Source: Alphaproteobacteria bacterium
GTDB taxonomy: Bacteria; Pseudomonadota; Alphaproteobacteria; Rhodobacterales; Rhodobacteraceae
Direction of reading: 5' to 3'
Length of the DNA stretch: 64,000 bases
Assembly: GCA_030431825.1 (NCBI GenBank)
Contig: JAUIIJ010000026.1
Location: 1-64,000, forward strand
Under the pieces are notes generated by a model. That model was not told where the DNA came from. It saw only the letters and a list, made by a program, of their open reading frames with translations, and ran no database searches. This document shows, one piece after another, positions 20,499 to 30,539 of this stretch (position 1 is its first letter; each line of letters opens with the position of its first letter). A program made the position numbers and the translations under genes.

Positions 20499-22772
20499 AT
20501 GTCCGAAAATCAAACCCTGCGTCAGGCGGCACTGTTCTATCACGAGAACCCCAAGCCCGGTAAACTCGAGATCCGGGCCACCAAGCCGATGGCCAACGGA
20601 CGCGATCTGGCGCGGGCCTATTCACCCGGTGTCGCCGAGGCCTGTATCGAGATCAAGAACGATCCGGCAAGCGCCTCGCGCTATACGACCAAGGCCAACC
20701 TCGTGGGCGTCGTCTCGAATGGAACGGCGGTGCTGGGGCTTGGCAATATCGGCGCGCAGGCCAGCAAGCCGGTGATGGAGGGCAAGGCGGTCCTGTTCAA
20801 GAAATTCGCCAATATCGACTGTTTCGACATAGAGGTCGATGAGTCCGATCCGGAAAAGCTGGCCGAGATCGTCTGCTCGCTCGCCCCGACATTCGGCGCG
20901 ATCAACCTTGAGGACATCAAGGCGCCCGATTGCTTCATCGTCGAAAAGATCTGCCGCGAGCGGATGAATATTCCGGTATTTCACGACGATCAGCACGGCA
21001 CCGCCATTGTCGTGGGCGCGGCGGCCAAGAACGCGGTGCATGTGGCCCGGAAGAAATTCGAGGACATCCGCGTGGTCAGCACCGGCGGCGGCGCGGCCGG
21101 CATCGCCTGCCTGAACATGCTGGTCAAGATGGGGGTCAAACGCGAGAATATCTGGCTCTGCGACATTCACGGCCTGGTTTACGAAGGCCGCACCGAGGAC
21201 ATGAACCCGCAGAAGGCACTGTTCGCCCAGCATTCCGACAAACGGACGCTGGACGAGGTGATCGAGGGGGCGGACCTGTTCCTTGGCCTGAGCGGACCCA
21301 ACGTGCTGAAGCCGGCGATGGTTGAACGCATGGCCAAGCGCCCGATCATCTTTGCGCTGGCCAACCCGAACCCGGAAATCATGCCCGAAGACGCCCGCGC
21401 CGTCGCACCGGACGCCATCATCGCGACCGGGCGCAGCGATTTTCCCAACCAGGTGAACAATGTGCTGTGCTTTCCGTTCATCTTTCGCGGCGCGCTCGAC
21501 GTTGGCGCGACCGAGATCAACGACGCGATGCAACTGGCCTGTATCGACGGCATTGCCGAGCTGGCGCGCGCGACCACCAGCGCCGAGGCCGCCGCAGCCT
21601 ATAGCGGCGAACAGATGACATTCGGGGCCGAATATCTGATCCCGAAACCCTTTGACCCGCGGCTGGTGGCAGTGGTCTCGGCGGCGGTCGCACAGGCGGC
21701 GATGGACACCGGCGTCGCGGCCCGCCCGATCGAGGACATGACGGCCTATCGCCAGCGCCTGAACCAGAGCGTGTTCAAATCCGCCCTGCTCATGCGTCCG
21801 GTCTTTCAGGCCGCGCGACAGGCCAGCCGCCGCATCGTGTTCAGCGAGGGCGAGGACGAGCGTGTCCTGCGGGCCGCGCAGGCGATCCTGGAAGAAACCA
21901 CCGAGACACCGATCCTGATCGGTCGCCCGGAGGTGATGGAACAACGGTGCGAGCGGTTCGGGCTCGTGATCCGGCCCGAACGCGATTTCCAGCTGGTCAA
22001 CCCCGAGAACGACCCGCGCTACTACGATTACTGGAACAGCTATCACACCCTGATGCAGCGCAAGGGCGTCACGCCCGACATCGCCAAGGCGATCATGCGC
22101 ACCAACACCACCGCCATCGCGGCCATCATGGTACACCGCGACGAGGCCGACAGCATGATCTGCGGCACGTTCGGCGAATATCGCTGGCATCTCAATTACG
22201 TGGCGCAGATTCTCGGATCGCCCGACCTGTCGCCGCATGGTGCGCTGTCCATGATGATCCTCGAGGACGGGCCCCTGTTCATTGCCGACACCCATGTGCA
22301 CCAGTTGCCCGACGCCCGTGAGCTCGCCGAGATCGGTATCGCGGCGGCCCGCCATGTCAGGCGCTTTGGCGTCGAGCCGCAGATCGCCTTCTGCTCGCAA
22401 TCACAGTTCGGCAACCAGTCGGAGGGATCGGGCAAAAGACTGCGCGACGCCATCAGGATCCTGGACAGCGAACCGCACGATTTCACCTACGAAGGGGAAA
22501 TGAACATCGATACGGCACTTGACGCGGATTTGCGCGCCCGGATTTTCCCGGCATCGCGGCTGACATCCAACGCCAACGTGTTGATCTTTGCCCATGCGGA
22601 TGCCGCCAGCGGCGTGCGCAACATCCTCAAGATGAAGGCCGGTGGCCTGGAGGTGGGTCCGATCCTGATGGGCATGGGCAACAAGGCGCATATCGTGTCC
22701 CCCTCGATCACCGCGCGCGGATTGCTCAACATGGCCGCCGTTGCCGGCACGCCGGTCGCGCAATACGGCTGA
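20499..22772 (+). CDS. maeB: NADP-dependent malic enzyme with C-terminal phosphotransacetylase-like domain
   Basis: [25 protein letters not shown]..., [16 protein letters not shown]-terminal PTA-like half; ATG after CTGGAGG. Confidence 0.95.
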   Translation: MSENQTLRQAALFYHENPKPGKLEIRATKPMANGRDLARAYSPGVAEACIEIKNDPASASRYTTKANLVGVVSNGTAVLGLGNIGAQASKPVMEGKAVLFKKFANIDCFDIEVDESDPEKLAEIVCSLAPTFGAINLEDIKAPDCFIVEKICRERMNIPVFHDDQHGTAIVVGAAAKNAVHVARKKFEDIRVVSTGGGAAGIACLNMLVKMGVKRENIWLCDIHGLVYEGRTEDMNPQKALFAQHSDKRTLDEVIEGADLFLGLSGPNVLKPAMVERMAKRPIIFALANPNPEIMPEDARAVAPDAIIATGRSDFPNQVNNVLCFPFIFRGALDVGATEINDAMQLACIDGIAELARATTSAEAAAAYSGEQMTFGAEYLIPKPFDPRLVAVVSAAVAQAAMDTGVAARPIEDMTAYRQRLNQSVFKSALLMRPVFQAARQASRRIVFSEGEDERVLRAAQAILEETTETPILIGRPEVMEQRCERFGLVIRPERDFQLVNPENDPRYYDYWNSYHTLMQRKGVTPDIAKAIMRTNTTAIAAIMVHRDEADSMICGTFGEYRWHLNYVAQILGSPDLSPHGALSMMILEDGPLFIADTHVHQLPDARELAEIGIAAARHVRRFGVEPQIAFCSQSQFGNQSEGSGKRLRDAIRILDSEPHDFTYEGEMNIDTALDADLRARIFPASRLTSNANVLIFAHADAASGVRNILKMKAGGLEVGPILMGMGNKAHIVSPSITARGLLNMAAVAGTPVAQYG

Positions 22773-22827
22773 GCGTCTGAACAGACACCGCGCCGCAGAG
22801 GTGGCGCGGCAAAGCCTTGCGCGAAAA

Positions 22828-22938
22828 TTTGCATTTCCGGGTTTCCAAGTTTGCAAAAATCGCGGAGATCCGGATTTTTCCCGCAAAAAAGTCATCGGTT
22901 TGCAAATTTATCGCAAGGATTGCGCGGAAATCTGCAAA
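22828..22938. promoter_or_regulatory. Cluster of TTTGCAAA-type motifs upstream of prpE (candidate PccR/ScfR-family sites)
   Basis: TTTGCATT 22828, TTTGCAAA 22850, TTTGCAAA 22899, TCTGCAAA 22931. Confidence 0.5.
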
Positions 22939-23033
22939 TTTCTTGCGTCCTTCTGCCGCTGGTGCCGGTAACGATCTTGCCTGACGCCGCGTCGCTCCAC
23001 TACACAATCGGAAACGCAGGAGGAGAAGGTTCG

Positions 23034-24923
23034 ATGAGGTATTCAGAGGTCTATTCCGGCTGGAAAGACGATCCGGAGGGCTTCTGGATGGAAGCCGCCA
23101 AGAGCATCGATTGGGACAAGCCCCCGAGCAAGGCTCTCAACGACGAAGACGCGCCGATCTACAGTTGGTTTGACGATGGGATGGTCAATACCTGCTACAA
23201 CGCGGTGGACCGGCATGTCGATGCCGGGCGCGGCGCACAGACCGCGATCATCTATGACAGTCCGATCACCCAGACGAAGCACAGGATTTCCTATTCGGAA
23301 CTGCGCAGCCGGGTTGCCTCGCTTGCCGGGGCGCTGCGCGCGAAAGGCGTGGAAAAGGGCGATCGTGTCATCATCTACATGCCGATGGTCCCCGAAGCGC
23401 TGGAAGCGATGCTGGCCTGCGCCCGGCTGGGGGCCGTGCACTCGGTTGTCTTTGGCGGGTTTGCGGCAAACGAACTGGCGGTGCGGGTCGACGATTGCAA
23501 ACCCAAGGCGATCATCGCCGCGTCCTGCGGGCTCGAACCCGGCCGGGTGGTGCATTACAAGCCACTGCTGGACGGTGCCATTGATCTTGCCGAACACAAG
23601 CCCGATTTCTGCGTGATTTTCCAGCGCGAGCAGGAAGTCGCACATCTCGAAGAGGGCCGCGACGTCGACTGGCACGCATTCCAGTATGGCGTGGAGCCGG
23701 CGGAATGTGTTCCCGTGGAGGGCAGCCACCCGGCCTACATCCTCTATACCTCCGGCACGACCGGTGCCCCCAAGGGCGTGATCCGCGCAACCGGCGGGCA
23801 CCTTGTTGCGCTGAACTGGACAATGAAGGCGATTTACAATGTCGATCCCGGCGACGTGTTCTGGGCGGCGTCCGACGTGGGCTGGGTCGTCGGCCATTCC
23901 TATATCTGCTACGCGCCGCTGATCCACGGCAACACCACCGTCGTGTTCGAGGGCAAGCCCGTGGGCACGCCCGATGCGGGAACATTCTGGCGGGTCATTT
24001 CCGAGCATGGCGTCAAATCGTTCTTTACCGCCCCGACCGCAATCCGCGCGGTCAAGCGCCAGGACCCCAAGGGCGAGTTCGCGGCGAAATACGACCTCTC
24101 TTGCCTCAAGACGCTCTACCTCGCAGGCGAACGCGCGGATCCCGACACCATCGAATGGGCGCAGAATCTGTTGAACATCCCGGTGATCGATCATTGGTGG
24201 CAGACCGAGACCGGCTTTGCCATCGCGGCCAATCCGATGGGCATCGAACCGCTGCCCGTCAAGATCGGCAGCCCCTCGGTCCCGATGCCCGGCTATGACG
24301 TGCAGATCCTCGACGACGCCGGTCACCCGCTCAAACCCGGCGAGCTCGGAGCGATCGCGGTCAAGCTGCCCCTGCCGCCGGGCACCCTGCCCAACCTGTG
24401 GAATGCGCAGGAACGGTTCGTGAAATCCTACCTCACGACCTTTCCCGGCTATTACGAGACCGGCGATGCGGGGATGATCGACGAAGACGGCTATCTCTAT
24501 ATCATGGCGCGCACCGACGACGTGATCAACGTGGCGGGCCATCGGCTGTCCACCGGCGCAATGGAAGAGGTTCTGGCGGGCCATCCGGATGTCGCCGAAT
24601 GCGCGGTGATCGGGGTGTCGGATCAGCTCAAGGGCCAGGTGCCGGTCGGGTTCCTGTGCCTGAACGCGGGTGTGGACCGCGATCAGAGGGATATCGTCGA
24701 CGAGGTTGTCGGGCTGGTGCGCGACAGGATCGGACCGGTTGCCGCCTTCAAACTGGCGGTGGTGGTCGATCGTTTGCCCAAGACGCGCTCGGGCAAGATC
24801 CTGCGGGCGACGATGGTCAAGATCGCCGATGGAGACAGCTACAAGATGCCGGCGACCATCGACGATCCCGCAATCCTGGACGAGATCAAGGACGCGCTGC
24901 GAACCATTGGCTACGCCGGATAA
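23034..24923 (+). CDS. prpE: Propionyl-CoA synthetase (acetate-CoA ligase family)
   Basis: MRYSEVYSGWKDDPEGFWMEAAKSIDWDKPPSKALND..., YTSGTTGAPKGVIRATGGH, KTRSGKILRATMVKIADG. Confidence 0.93.
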   Translation: MRYSEVYSGWKDDPEGFWMEAAKSIDWDKPPSKALNDEDAPIYSWFDDGMVNTCYNAVDRHVDAGRGAQTAIIYDSPITQTKHRISYSELRSRVASLAGALRAKGVEKGDRVIIYMPMVPEALEAMLACARLGAVHSVVFGGFAANELAVRVDDCKPKAIIAASCGLEPGRVVHYKPLLDGAIDLAEHKPDFCVIFQREQEVAHLEEGRDVDWHAFQYGVEPAECVPVEGSHPAYILYTSGTTGAPKGVIRATGGHLVALNWTMKAIYNVDPGDVFWAASDVGWVVGHSYICYAPLIHGNTTVVFEGKPVGTPDAGTFWRVISEHGVKSFFTAPTAIRAVKRQDPKGEFAAKYDLSCLKTLYLAGERADPDTIEWAQNLLNIPVIDHWWQTETGFAIAANPMGIEPLPVKIGSPSVPMPGYDVQILDDAGHPLKPGELGAIAVKLPLPPGTLPNLWNAQERFVKSYLTTFPGYYETGDAGMIDEDGYLYIMARTDDVINVAGHRLSTGAMEEVLAGHPDVAECAVIGVSDQLKGQVPVGFLCLNAGVDRDQRDIVDEVVGLVRDRIGPVAAFKLAVVVDRLPKTRSGKILRATMVKIADGDSYKMPATIDDPAILDEIKDALRTIGYAG

Positions 24924-24931
24924 CCACCTGC

Positions 24932-24956
24932 ACCACCCGGCACGTCCGGGTGGTTT
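24932..24956. terminator. Intrinsic hairpin between convergent genes
   Basis: ACCACCCGG-CACGT-CCGGGTGGT followed by TT. Confidence 0.7.
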
Positions 24957-24958
24957 CG

Positions 24959-25981
24959 CTAGCGGTTCGCCTTGATCCCGGCAAGATACTCATCGGAATA
25001 GTCCACCTCGATCTCGATCCAGATCGGCAGATGGTCCGACATCTCGTGCGTGGTCCAGCCCGGATAGGTGCCGGGCCAGTTGGCATAGGGTTTGCCGGTG
25101 TCGGGTTTGCTGCGGATGTCCATCGCGATCTGTTCGTAGGCACCCACGTCCTGGGGGCGGAACACCGTTCCACGCCAATCGAACTTGCCCTTGCGCAGCA
25201 GGCGGGTCTCGGTCCCCTCGCCGGCAAAGGCGATATGATCAAAGAGCTTGTCACCGCCCAGGTTGGTGGCCCCGAAATCCGGAACCACCAGTCCGGCATC
25301 CTTGAGCGCGGCCATGGTTTCATCCTCGCTGCTTTCGATATTCATGTCGCCAAGCAGCACGTAAACCTCGCCCTCGTTCTTCGACCGGGCACTCAGGATC
25401 GAGGCCAGTGCCGAAATCTCGCGCGCGCGAAGTCCCACGTCATCGCCAAAGCGGATATGGGCGGTGCACAGCGTGAACCGGAACCAGCCCGCCTGGAACG
25501 AGGCAAAGAACGGCGAGCGCGCGATCTGTTCGCCGTCGATCAGGGCATCGCGCGGCAACACGATCTCGCCGATCAGGTTGCGAAACACGACCTTGTTGCG
25601 GTTGTACAAGAACGCCATCCGCTCGTCATTGCCTGCATCCCCGGCGGTGACATCGGTGACAAAGTAATCCCAGTTTTCGCCCAACAGGTTCGTCAGCCGC
25701 TTCAGCGGGCCGAGATCGGGCTTTATCTCCTGCACGGCACAGATATCGAAATGGTCGATGATCTCGGCGATATAATGATAGCTTTCGTCCAGCCGGCTGC
25801 GCCCTCCGTCGAAGGCACGGATGTTCCATGAGCCGATCACCAGCGAATTCGGACGCCGCACATCGGTGATCTGGACCGCAAGGGCCGCGCGCAGCCGCAA
25901 CAGCCCGTCCGCGATCCACCCGCGTTGCCCGGGCGCGTCATCGCCCGGCGGGTAATCGTTGATTCCCTTGTAATAGGCCAT
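24959..25981 (-). CDS. Endonuclease/exonuclease/phosphatase family protein
   Basis: LVIGSWNIRAFDGG, CAVQEIKPDLG, VLLGDMNIES, MSDHLPIWIEIEV. Confidence 0.88.
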   Translation of the reverse strand: MAYYKGINDYPPGDDAPGQRGWIADGLLRLRAALAVQITDVRRPNSLVIGSWNIRAFDGGRSRLDESYHYIAEIIDHFDICAVQEIKPDLGPLKRLTNLLGENWDYFVTDVTAGDAGNDERMAFLYNRNKVVFRNLIGEIVLPRDALIDGEQIARSPFFASFQAGWFRFTLCTAHIRFGDDVGLRAREISALASILSARSKNEGEVYVLLGDMNIESSEDETMAALKDAGLVVPDFGATNLGGDKLFDHIAFAGEGTETRLLRKGKFDWRGTVFRPQDVGAYEQIAMDIRSKPDTGKPYANWPGTYPGWTTHEMSDHLPIWIEIEVDYSDEYLAGIKANR

Positions 25982-26208
25982 GATCGCCTCTCCTTGCGCC
26001 GTGACGGCGGTGTCCGCACGGGTCAAGCGAACACCATTTGCCCCTTGCGACGCAAGGGTCTGGCGCGGCGGTCGCGCCCGGTGCGACCCTGTGCGACATG
26101 AACGGCGGGCGTCGCGGCAGCCGCCGGTTGCAGTACCGATCGTCCACGCGGGTTTTCGCCATTGCATTGATCGCTTCGATGCGTACCGTATCGCCGAAAG
26201 GACTCCAC

Positions 26209-27636
26209 ATGACAAAACCGCTCTGGCAACTCGACGCCGTCGAGATCTCCACCCTTACCAAATCCGCAGAAACAAGCGTCGCCGACGTGACCGCCGCCGC
26301 CATCGCGCGCATGCATGACAGGAACCCGACTCTGAACGCAGTGGTCGAGGATCTGGGCGAAGAGGCCATGCAGCGCGCGCGCGCCCTTGACGATGACCTG
26401 GCCAGCGGCAAACCCGCCGGGCCGCTGCACGGCGTTCCGGTGACAATCAAGGTGAATGTCGATCAGAAGGGCCACGCCACGACCAACGGCGTTACGGCAC
26501 TTGCCAACGCCATCGCGCCGGACGATGCCCCGATTGTCAGGAACCTGCTCGCCGCCGGCGCGGTGGTGATCGGCCGCACCAACACGCCCGAATTCTCGTT
26601 CCGGGCCGAGACCGACAACGCGCTGCATGGGCGCACCCGCAACCCCTGGGGCGATCACGTGTCGCCGGGCGGTTCCTCGGGCGGGGCCGGATCGGCGGTG
26701 ATGGCCGGGATCGGCGCGCTTGGACATGGCAACGACATCGGCGGCAGCCTGAGATTCCCGGCGGCGGCCCAAGGTGCGGTCACGGTCAAGCCGGGCCTGG
26801 GGCGCGTCCCTGCCTGGAACCCGAGCCAGACCAAGGAGCGCGGCATGCTGGCGCAATCGATGTCGGTGCAGGGGCTGATCGCGCGGTCGGCTGCGGATCT
26901 TCACCTGTCGATGCCCGCCGTCATCGCCCCCGATCCGCGCGATCCGTTTCACGTGCCCCTGCCCTGGCGCGGCGATGCGCCGGACACGCCGGTGCGCGTC
27001 GGATTTACCCGCGAGACCTATGGCTTTGACCTGCATCCCGAGGTGTCCAGGGCGCTGGACATGGCGCGCGACGCGATGCGCGACGCGGGCTATGAGGTCG
27101 AAGAAATCACGCCCCCCGACATTCGCGAGGCCGGCCTTGCGGGATACCGAGCGCTGCTGGGCGAGGTCAAGGCGCTGATGGCGCCGGACATTCAAGCCCA
27201 TGGCTCACCAACGATCCAGACGATCTTTGAGCAGTATTTCGAGCAGTTCCCGCCATACGAAGGCGATGAGCTTTTGCAGATGATGGCGCAACGCAGCCAC
27301 TATGCCCGCGAATGGTCGCTGTTTCTGGAGCGCTATCCGCTGGTCATCACGCCGTTCCTGCCGCAACCGTTTTTTGCCCCGGACCGCGACACCGAAGGCA
27401 GCGAAGGGGTGCGCGAGGTGCTGGGCGCAGCGCTCTGGTCCTATGCGATGAATTTCATGGGGCTGCCCGCAGGCAGTGTTCCGGCGCATCTGGCCGAATT
27501 GCCGCAGGGCATGCAGCCGATCAACATCCAGATCGTCGGCCGGCGCTGGCGCGAAGACCTGGTTGTCGATGCCTGCGCAGCGATCGAAGAGCGGGTCGGG
27601 CGGATGTGCGATCCCTTGTGGGCGCGGATCGGCTAA
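26209..27636 (+). CDS. Amidase (amidase-signature family)
   Basis: GVPVTIKVNVDQKGHATTNG, GRTRNPWGDHVSPGGSSGGAGSAVMAGIGALGHGNDIGGSLRFPA. Confidence 0.93.
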   Translation: MTKPLWQLDAVEISTLTKSAETSVADVTAAAIARMHDRNPTLNAVVEDLGEEAMQRARALDDDLASGKPAGPLHGVPVTIKVNVDQKGHATTNGVTALANAIAPDDAPIVRNLLAAGAVVIGRTNTPEFSFRAETDNALHGRTRNPWGDHVSPGGSSGGAGSAVMAGIGALGHGNDIGGSLRFPAAAQGAVTVKPGLGRVPAWNPSQTKERGMLAQSMSVQGLIARSAADLHLSMPAVIAPDPRDPFHVPLPWRGDAPDTPVRVGFTRETYGFDLHPEVSRALDMARDAMRDAGYEVEEITPPDIREAGLAGYRALLGEVKALMAPDIQAHGSPTIQTIFEQYFEQFPPYEGDELLQMMAQRSHYAREWSLFLERYPLVITPFLPQPFFAPDRDTEGSEGVREVLGAALWSYAMNFMGLPAGSVPAHLAELPQGMQPINIQIVGRRWREDLVVDACAAIEERVGRMCDPLWARIG

Positions 27637-27738
27637 AGCGTTTCGCGATTGACTTGAAACATCTGGCATCACCGAACGCGTTGAAATCTCTGATTTCAGG
27701 CAGCGTTAGGTGATTCAGGTTTATCGCGAAATGCTATA
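27634..27738. repeat. Nested-palindrome intergenic repeat, copy 1
   Basis: TAAAGCGTTTCGCGATTGACTTGAAACAT...GAAATCTCTGATTTC...TTTATCGCGAAATGCTATA; about 8 differences from the copy at 40248. Confidence 0.92.
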
Positions 27739-27835
27739 GGCCCAGCCACCACGGACAAGCCGCGCCGGCGCGCCAGATCCTCCGTGCGGGCCGGCGTTGG
27801 AGCGAAAATAGGTGCCATGCACAAAAAAATACGGA

Positions 27836-27853
27836 CGCAGAGTTTCCTCTGCG
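27836..27853. other. Short hairpin
   Basis: CGCAGAG-TTTC-CTCTGCG perfect 7-bp stem. Confidence 0.6.
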
Positions 27854-27886
27854 CCCGGGTCCTACTGAAATAAACTCGTTACAAGA

Positions 27887-27948
27887 ACCACTCACTCACG
27901 CGGTACTCTTTACCAACACCACTCACTTACTCCGTACTCTTTGCCAAA
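27887..27948. repeat. Tandem 31-bp direct repeat (2 copies)
   Basis: ACCACTCACTCACGCGGTACTCTTTACCAAC / ACCACTCACTTACTCCGTACTCTTTGCCAAA; flanked by CTCGTTACAA at 27875 and 27953. Confidence 0.75.
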
Positions 27949-28102
27949 ATTCCTCGTTACAACGATTACACTTTGCCAGAAGCCACCCCGGCTTTCTGTG
28001 AGCATGATCACACAAGGTGAAAAAATGATGGAAAACTCGTGATTTTTTTTGCCTCAATTTGTTCGAAAGAGGCCGACGCGCCGCCGACGGCGGACTACAG
28101 AA

Positions 28103-28864
28103 TCACGTAAACTGTTCGGAAATAAGACGTTCTTCCAGACCATGCCCGGGATCGAACAGAATCCTGTGCTCGATGGTCGGTTCGGATTTTATTTCGACCC
28201 AATCAATGTCGGTGATCGAGATCGAGTCCGCATCCGCCATCACCGGGCGCTTGTCCGCCTCGAGCACGTCAAAGCGCACATTGGCGGTCTTGGGCAGCAA
28301 CGCCCCGCGCCAGCGGCGGGGCCGGAACGCGGCGATCGCGGTCAACGCCAGCACGTCCGATCCGATCGGCAGGATCGGACCGTGGGCGGAATAGTTGTAG
28401 GCGGTCGACCCGGCCGGAGTCGCCAGCAGCGCACCATCGCAGACCAGTTCCGAGAGCCGGACACGCCCATCCACCGTGATCTTGAGCCGCGCGGCCTGCG
28501 GACCCGCGCGAAGAAGCGATACCTCGTTGATCGCAAGCGCCCTGTGCTTGCGTCCGAACTGGTCCATCGCCTGCATCGACAAGGGATTTATGACCTCTTG
28601 CTCGGCCTCCTTGAGCCGGTCCATCAGGTCGGTTTCGCTGTACTCGTTCATCAGGAAGCCGATGGTGCCCCGGTTCATCCCGTAGACCGGCGCCGGCAGT
28701 GTTTGCGCCCGGTGCAGCGTGCGCAGCATGAACCCATCACCACCCAGGGCCACGATGACATCCGCCTCTTCGGGCTCGACATTGCCATAACGCCCGATCA
28801 GAACCGCGCGCGCCGTCTGCGCAACCGGTGCCCTGCTGGCCAGGAACGCGATTCGTAATGTCAT
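28103..28864 (-). CDS. nadK: NAD kinase
   Basis: VIVALGGDGFMLRTLH, YGMNRGTIGFLMNEY, GSTAYNYSAHGPILP. Confidence 0.95.
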   Translation of the reverse strand: MTLRIAFLASRAPVAQTARAVLIGRYGNVEPEEADVIVALGGDGFMLRTLHRAQTLPAPVYGMNRGTIGFLMNEYSETDLMDRLKEAEQEVINPLSMQAMDQFGRKHRALAINEVSLLRAGPQAARLKITVDGRVRLSELVCDGALLATPAGSTAYNYSAHGPILPIGSDVLALTAIAAFRPRRWRGALLPKTANVRFDVLEADKRPVMADADSISITDIDWVEIKSEPTIEHRILFDPGHGLEERLISEQFT

Positions 28865-29046
28865 GGCGTCGGGTTTCCGGTGTTGCGCATTCGGTTCCGA
28901 AACAACCACACCTTTGACGCGGTGACCAGCCTTGCCGCTTCAGCGCGGCAAATCGCCGGTTTATCGCCTTTCACTCTGCGGCGGCAGCAACTAGTTTCCG
29001 GCTCAATCGACCATAAACACATCACCTGTCCAGAACGGAGCCCCCG

Positions 29047-30342
29047 ATGACCGCGCCAAATCCAGATACCGGCTTTTTCACGACCCCCCTCGCCGAGCGT
29101 GATCCCGAGATCTTCGGCGCGATCCGGCAGGAGCTCGGGCGCCAGCGCGACGAGATCGAACTGATCGCGTCCGAAAACATCGTCAGCGCCGCCGTGATGG
29201 AAGCACAGGGCTCGGTGATGACCAACAAATACGCCGAAGGCTATCCCGGTCGCCGCTATTACGGCGGGTGTCAGTTCGTCGACATTGCCGAGAACCTCGC
29301 CACCGACCGCGCCTGCAAGCTGTTTGACTGCGGATTTGCCAATGTGCAGCCCAATTCCGGATCCCAGGCCAATCAGGGCGTGTTCACCGCGCTGCTGCAA
29401 CCGGGTGACACGATTCTCGGTATGAGCCTGGACGCCGGCGGTCACCTGACCCACGGCGCCCGCCCCAACCAGTCGGGCAAATGGTTCAACGCGATACAAT
29501 ACGGCGTGCGCAAACAGGACAACCTGCTGGATTACGACCAGGTGCAGGAGCTTGCGCGCGAGCACAAGCCCAAGCTGATCATCGCCGGTGGTTCGGCCAT
29601 CCCGCGCCAGATCGATTTCGCCCGGATGCGCGAGATCGCCGACAGCGTCGGTGCCTACCTGCATGTCGACATGGCGCATTTCGCCGGTCTGGTTGCGGCG
29701 GGTGAGCACCCCTCGCCCTTCCCGCACGCGCATGTGGCGACCACCACCACCCACAAGACCCTGCGCGGACCGCGCGGCGGCATGATCCTGACCAATGATG
29801 AGGCGCTGGCGAAAAAGATCAACTCGGCCATCTTCCCCGGCATTCAGGGCGGCCCGCTGATGCATGTGATCGCCGGCAAGGCGGTGGCCTTCGGCGAGGC
29901 GCTGCAGCCCGGTTTCAAGGACTATATCAAGCAGGTCGTGACCAACGCGCAGGCGCTGTCGGATCAGTTGATCAAGGGCGGCCTCGACACCGTCACACAC
30001 GGCACCGACACCCATGTCGTACTGGTCGATCTGCGCCCCAAGGGGGTCAAGGGCAACGCCACCGAAAAGGCCCTGGGTCGCGCGCATATCACCTGCAACA
30101 AGAACGGCGTGCCGTTTGACCCGGAAAAGCCGACCGTGACCTCGGGTATTCGCCTTGGCAGCCCGGCAGGAACCACGCGGGGCTTTGGCCAACCCGAGTT
30201 CCGCCAGATCGCCGACTGGATCATCGAGGTGGTCGACGGGCTCGCCGCCAATGGCGAAGACAACAACAGCGCGGTCGAGGACAAGGTACGCGCAGAGGTC
30301 GCCGCCCTGTGCGCGCGTTTCCCGATCTACCCGAACCTCTGA
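29047..30342 (+). CDS. glyA: Serine hydroxymethyltransferase
   Basis: [61 protein letters not shown]. Confidence 0.98.
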   Translation: MTAPNPDTGFFTTPLAERDPEIFGAIRQELGRQRDEIELIASENIVSAAVMEAQGSVMTNKYAEGYPGRRYYGGCQFVDIAENLATDRACKLFDCGFANVQPNSGSQANQGVFTALLQPGDTILGMSLDAGGHLTHGARPNQSGKWFNAIQYGVRKQDNLLDYDQVQELAREHKPKLIIAGGSAIPRQIDFARMREIADSVGAYLHVDMAHFAGLVAAGEHPSPFPHAHVATTTTHKTLRGPRGGMILTNDEALAKKINSAIFPGIQGGPLMHVIAGKAVAFGEALQPGFKDYIKQVVTNAQALSDQLIKGGLDTVTHGTDTHVVLVDLRPKGVKGNATEKALGRAHITCNKNGVPFDPEKPTVTSGIRLGSPAGTTRGFGQPEFRQIADWIIEVVDGLAANGEDNNSAVEDKVRAEVAALCARFPIYPNL

Positions 30343-30368
30343 GATCCCGCGCGAACGGAAAAACAGGC

Positions 30369-30402
30369 CGGGCGTCGTCAGATTTGGCGGCGCCCTTTTT
30401 CT
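30369..30402 (+). terminator. Rho-independent terminator of glyA
   Basis: CGGGCGTCGTC-AGATTT-GGCGGCGCCC-TTTTT. Confidence 0.7.
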
Positions 30403-30539
30403 ATTCCGGATGCCGGATTTCTTGCATCCGGCACAACAAATACGGGAAACTGAAGTTCCATCTTAGCGTGAATGGCTTGCCGGATACCCCCAAGCGTGCA
30501 TGATTGCAGGACAAATACAATTCAAGGAGGGGGCATTCC

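Noticed and set aside
20622-22400. 592-aa minus-strand ORF
   Set aside because: Shadow of maeB, which has clear homology motifs on the + strand.
27887-27948. CRISPR array
   Set aside because: Only two directly abutting repeats with 5 mismatches and no spacers; called a tandem duplication instead.
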